Shown: one piece after another, positions 6,602-8,535 of the stretch | How the letters are laid out: each line of letters starts with the position of its first letter | How positions within the stretch are numbered: the first letter of the stretch is position 1 | From: Rubritepida sp. | Lineage (GTDB): Bacteria; Pseudomonadota; Alphaproteobacteria; Acetobacterales; Acetobacteraceae | Reading direction: 5' to 3' | DNA length: 8,535 bases | Assembly (NCBI GenBank): GCA_007129145.1 | Contig: SKWC01000481.1 | Location: 1-8,535, forward strand | Translations under genes and position numbers: made by a program | The notes under the pieces: generated by a model | What the model was told of the DNA's origin: nothing | What the model saw: the letters and a program-made list of their open reading frames with translations, nothing else | Database searches by the model: none

Positions 6602-6671
6602 GGGCGGCTCCGGAGGGATTCCCAAGCTGTTAGGCCAGCCGGGTCCGCGCGCCAAGCGAAATGACCCGCCT

Positions 6672-6713
6672 GCGCCCCAGGGGGCGCCTCAGGGGACGCC
6701 TAAGGGGGGCCTC
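6672..6713 (-). repeat. GC-rich palindrome and 12-bp tandem repeat after mtnC
   Basis: Three adjacent units on the + strand, AGGGGGCGCCTC (6679-6690), AGGGGACGCCTA (6691-6702) and AGGGGGGCCTC (6703-6713), repeat a 12-mer with two substitutions and one deletion. The third unit includes part of the mtnC stop codon. Overlapping the far end is the palindrome GCGCCCC-AG-GGGGCGC (6672-6687). It could fold on the mtnC transcript and act as a weak terminator or a processing block, but no T-run follows, so factor-independent termination is doubtful. The rest of the 110-nt gap before chrA shows no recognisable promoter. Confidence 0.45.
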
Positions 6714-7386
6714 AGGGAAAAAGCCGCGCCACTTCCGTGAAGTCGGCCGCCTCGGGGTGGCGGCCGCTGGGCTGCGTGCCGTCCTCTGGCCGGACCAGCT
6801 GGCAGGTCCGCAGCCCCGCCGTCCGCGCCGCGTCCAGTTCCTCGGCCACGTCGGAGAGGAACAGGATCCGTCCCGGCGCCGCGCTCCAGGCTTGCGCGAT
6901 GCGCGTGTAGCTCGCCGCCTCGCGCTTCGGGCCCATGCGGGTGTCGAAGAAGCCGTCGAACAGGGGCTCCAGGTCGCCGGCCTCGCTGTGGCGGAACAGC
7001 AGGCGCTGCGCCTCCTCGCTGCCCGAGGAATAGACCGCGAGGCGCCGGCCCGCCGCGTGCCAGGCGCGCAGCCGTTCCGGCACGTCGGGCCAGAGATGCC
7101 CGCGCAGCGCGCCATCCGCATAGCCGCGCCGCCAGATCAGCCCCTGCAGCGCCTTCAGCGGGGTTTCCTTGGCGTCGCGCGCCATCCAGCCGCGCAGCGT
7201 GGCCAGGCGGTCGGGGCCGGGGACATCGGCCAGGATGGCCGCGACCTCCGCCTCCGCGCCGTGCCGCGCCAGGAAGTCTTCCAGCGCGGCGGCGGCATGG
7301 GGGAACAGCGTCCGGTGGACGAAGGCGATGGCGGTGGTGGTGCCCTCGATGTCGGTCAGGATGTGGCTGGGCTCAGCCGACGACAA
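6712..7386 (-). CDS. mtnC: acireductone synthase (enolase-phosphatase E1)
   Basis: HAD-superfamily enzyme of the methionine salvage pathway. It enolises 2,3-diketo-5-methylthiopentyl-1-phosphate and removes the phosphate, giving the acireductone used by MtnD. The protein has 224 residues, as usual for the family. HAD motif I is the MtnC-specific TDIEGTT with D12 and E14; motif II is VYSSGS with S120/S121. The conserved Lys is in MGPKREAASY (K154), and motif IV is LFLSDVAEELDAA with D179. The block KALQGLIWRRGYADGALRGHLWPDV (78-102) is typical. The first codon is TTG at 7386; no ATG lies in frame between the preceding mtnD sequence and motif I, and this start gives the family's usual distance to motif I. 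It overlaps the end of mtnD by 14 nt, implying coupled translation. Confidence 0.95.
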   Translation of the reverse strand: MSSAEPSHILTDIEGTTTAIAFVHRTLFPHAAAALEDFLARHGAEAEVAAILADVPGPDRLATLRGWMARDAKETPLKALQGLIWRRGYADGALRGHLWPDVPERLRAWHAAGRRLAVYSSGSEEAQRLLFRHSEAGDLEPLFDGFFDTRMGPKREAASYTRIAQAWSAAPGRILFLSDVAEELDAARTAGLRTCQLVRPEDGTQPSGRHPEAADFTEVARLFP

Positions 7387-7912
7387 CGGGGAAGCGCTCC
7401 GCCATGTCGGTGCCGGTGTAGTGGGGCGTCCAGCCGCTCGTGTCGGTGAAGACCCGCAGCACGGTGAAGTCCGGCGCGTCGCCGCTGTCGAACCAGTGCT
7501 GGGTGTTGGCCGGCACGCTGATCAGGTCGCCGCGGGTGCAATGCGCGTCATAGACGCGGCCGCCCACATGCAGCACGAAATTGCCCGCGCCCTCATGGAA
7601 GAAGCGCACCTCATCCTCGGTGTGGATGTGCTCCTTCAGGAATTTGTCGCGCAGGGCGCCCTTCATCGGGTGGTCGGGCGTCAGCTGGATCACATCGGCC
7701 GTGCCGGCGCTGGTCTCGGCCAGGAAGGCGTCGAGATGCGGGCGATAGGCCTCCAGCACCGCCTCGGGGGCGGGGCGCGGCGGCAGATCGGCCACCGGCC
7801 AGCGCTCGAAGCGCACGCCGATGTCCTTGAGGGCCGCGGCGATCTCATCGGGGTTCTCGGTGTTCAGGACCTCCGCCTTGGTGGCGGCGTCCCAGACGGT
7901 CAGACGGCTCAT
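7373..7912 (-). CDS. mtnD: acireductone dioxygenase (ARD)
   Basis: Cupin metalloenzyme of methionine salvage. With Fe(II), family members split acireductone with O2 into 2-keto-4-methylthiobutyrate (the methionine precursor) and formate; with Ni(II) the same protein gives methylthiopropionate, CO and formate. The protein has 179 residues, normal length. The metal ligands are in place: H95, H97 and E101 in EHIHTEDEVRFF and H139 in NTQHWFD, with the same spacing as Klebsiella ARD. MKGALRDKFLKEHIHTEDEVRFFHEGAG (83-110) is the family core. Which metal is used cannot be read from sequence. ATG 7912 begins with the usual MSRLTV; AGGGAG lies about 11 nt upstream, rather far. The gene starts 32 nt after the mtnB stop and overlaps mtnC. 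Confidence 0.97.
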   Translation of the reverse strand: MSRLTVWDAATKAEVLNTENPDEIAAALKDIGVRFERWPVADLPPRPAPEAVLEAYRPHLDAFLAETSAGTADVIQLTPDHPMKGALRDKFLKEHIHTEDEVRFFHEGAGNFVLHVGGRVYDAHCTRGDLISVPANTQHWFDSGDAPDFTVLRVFTDTSGWTPHYTGTDMAERFPVVVG

Positions 7913-7930
7913 GTCGGGTCACACTCCCTT

Positions 7931-7960
7931 TATGGATGGGCCCTCTACGGATGGGCCTTC
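7931..7960 (-). repeat. 15-bp tandem duplication of the mtnB tail and stop codon
   Basis: Two adjacent 15-mers, TATGGATGGGCCCTC (7931-7945) and TACGGATGGGCCTTC (7946-7960) on the + strand, match at 13 of 15 positions. Read on the minus strand in the mtnB frame, the units give Lys-Ala-His-Pro-TAG and then Arg-Ala-His-Pro-TAA. The last four codons and the stop are therefore duplicated in frame. It occupies most of the mtnB-mtnD gap. Confidence 0.6.
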
Positions 7961-8535
7961 GGCAGGCGGGCCGATTCCAGCTCGCAGGCCAGCATGAATT
8001 CGAGTGCCTCCAGCCGCATCAGCGCGCCGGGCATGTCCTCGGCCCAGACATATACGCCGTGGCCGCGCAGGATGTAGCCCGGCGGATGCGCGGGGTCGGC
8101 ATCCCAGCGCTGTTCCACCCGGGCCTGCAGCCGCGCCATGTCCTGGTCATTGTCCAGGATCGGCAGGCGGATGGCGGCGTCATGGGTGGGCAGGCCGGGA
8201 AAGGCCTTCAACAGCTCATAGCCGGCCAGCACCAGATGGTCCCCGGCGTGGCGCGAGAGCACGGTGGCCGGCACGGAATGGCCGTGCAGCGCCGCCCCGG
8301 CCGCGCCGAAGCCGCGGTAGATGCCGCAATGCAGCAGGGTTTCGGCCGAGGGGCGGGCGTTCGTGCCCAGCGCCTGCCCCGCGGGGTCCACCAGCATCAC
8401 CCCATCCTCGGGGATGAAGCCCTTGTGGAAGCCCGAGCGGGTGATGGCGATGCGCCCGTCGCGTAGCCGCACGGAAATATTCCCGGCCGTGGCCGGGACC
8501 CATCCCCGGGAATCGAGGCGGCGGCCGGCGGCGCG
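7945..8535 (-). CDS. mtnB: methylthioribulose-1-phosphate dehydratase (5' end outside window)
   Basis: Class II aldolase/adducin-fold zinc enzyme of methionine salvage; it dehydrates 5-methylthioribulose-1-phosphate to the diketo phosphate used by MtnC. The window holds 196 residues of a family usually a little over 200. The frame is open to the right edge and reads RAAGRRLDSRGWVPATAGNIS before the GTG at 8472. That stretch is the conserved family N-terminus, so 8472 is internal and the true start lies past 8535. Zinc ligands are HGHS (fragment residues H84 and H86) and H159 in LRGHGVYVW. C70 in LLHCGIYRG and E107 in GYELLKAF match the cysteine and glutamate described in the human homologue APIP. 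TRSGFHKGFIPEDGVMLVD (about 32-50) is typical. It leads the mtnB-mtnD-mtnC run; mtnA, mtnK or mtnP are not visible and could lie further right or elsewhere. Confidence 0.95.
   Translation of the reverse strand, partial: RAAGRRLDSRGWVPATAGNISVRLRDGRIAITRSGFHKGFIPEDGVMLVDPAGQALGTNARPSAETLLHCGIYRGFGAAGAALHGHSVPATVLSRHAGDHLVLAGYELLKAFPGLPTHDAAIRLPILDNDQDMARLQARVEQRWDADPAHPPGYILRGHGVYVWAEDMPGALMRLEALEFMLACELESARLPKAHP

Noticed and set aside
6602..6655. Extended chrA start at 6655
   Set aside because: The extra 18 residues show no conservation-like features, and GGAG is correctly placed only for ATG 6601.
4823..6664. 613-codon + strand open frame opposite the sulfurtransferase and chrA
   Set aside because: Antisense to membrane-protein and rhodanese coding sequence; its His/Gln/Arg-rich composition is the reverse-complement signature of hydrophobic codons.
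6672..6687. Factor-independent terminator after mtnC
   Set aside because: The GC stem is present but no T-run follows on the minus strand, so it is listed only as a repeat with a palindrome.
7945..8472. mtnB starting at GTG 8472 (175 residues)
   Set aside because: The frame stays open to the window edge and encodes the conserved GWVPATAGNIS segment upstream of this GTG, so 8472 is internal.
1..8535. Defence system, prophage, insertion sequence, CRISPR or integrated element
   Set aside because: All ten genes belong to core metabolic, transport or envelope families with uniform composition. No transposase, integrase, terminal repeats or spacer-repeat pattern was seen.

Overview
The window reads as an ordinary chromosomal stretch of a very GC-rich Gram-negative alphaproteobacterium. 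Third codon positions are almost all G or C. A lipid A acyltransferase implies an outer membrane, and the orphan Bug/TctC-type binding protein with an RR-containing signal peptide fits the Acetobacteraceae (Roseomonas-like). That taxonomic placement is inference, since no rRNA or marker gene is present. No mobile element, CRISPR array, tRNA, rRNA or defence system was seen.

All ten genes lie on the minus strand and are packed closely, so transcription runs right to left. No stretch over 300 bases lacks a gene; the longest gap is about 110 bases (chrA-mtnC). In order of transcription:
(1) 8535-6712, methionine salvage: mtnB (cut by the right edge), mtnD and mtnC, the last two overlapping by 14 nt.
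(2) 6601-4543: a two-domain ChrA-type chromate transporter followed 13 nt later by a two-domain rhodanese-family sulfurtransferase.
(3) 4478-2561: a medium-chain (zinc-type) dehydrogenase followed 7 nt later by an LpxL/HtrB-family acyltransferase.
(4) 2473-1946: a CHAP-domain lipoprotein.
(5) 1922-1: a Bug-family periplasmic binding protein followed by acetyl-CoA synthetase (cut by the left edge).

The clearest functional theme is sulfur: MtnB-MtnD-MtnC recycle methylthioadenosine to the methionine precursor, and a sulfate/chromate-type transporter and a sulfurtransferase follow. The second theme is envelope and carbon uptake: lipid A acylation, a putative peptidoglycan amidase lipoprotein, and a solute-binding protein beside an acyl-CoA synthetase.

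The least-explained signals lie at gene junctions. The leader of the CHAP lipoprotein holds two perfect hairpins with all-G loops plus a competing pairing. The dehydrogenase start has a strong Shine-Dalgarno sequence separated from its ATG by a perfect hairpin. Short imperfect tandem duplications sit across the stop codons of mtnB, mtnC and the acyltransferase gene.
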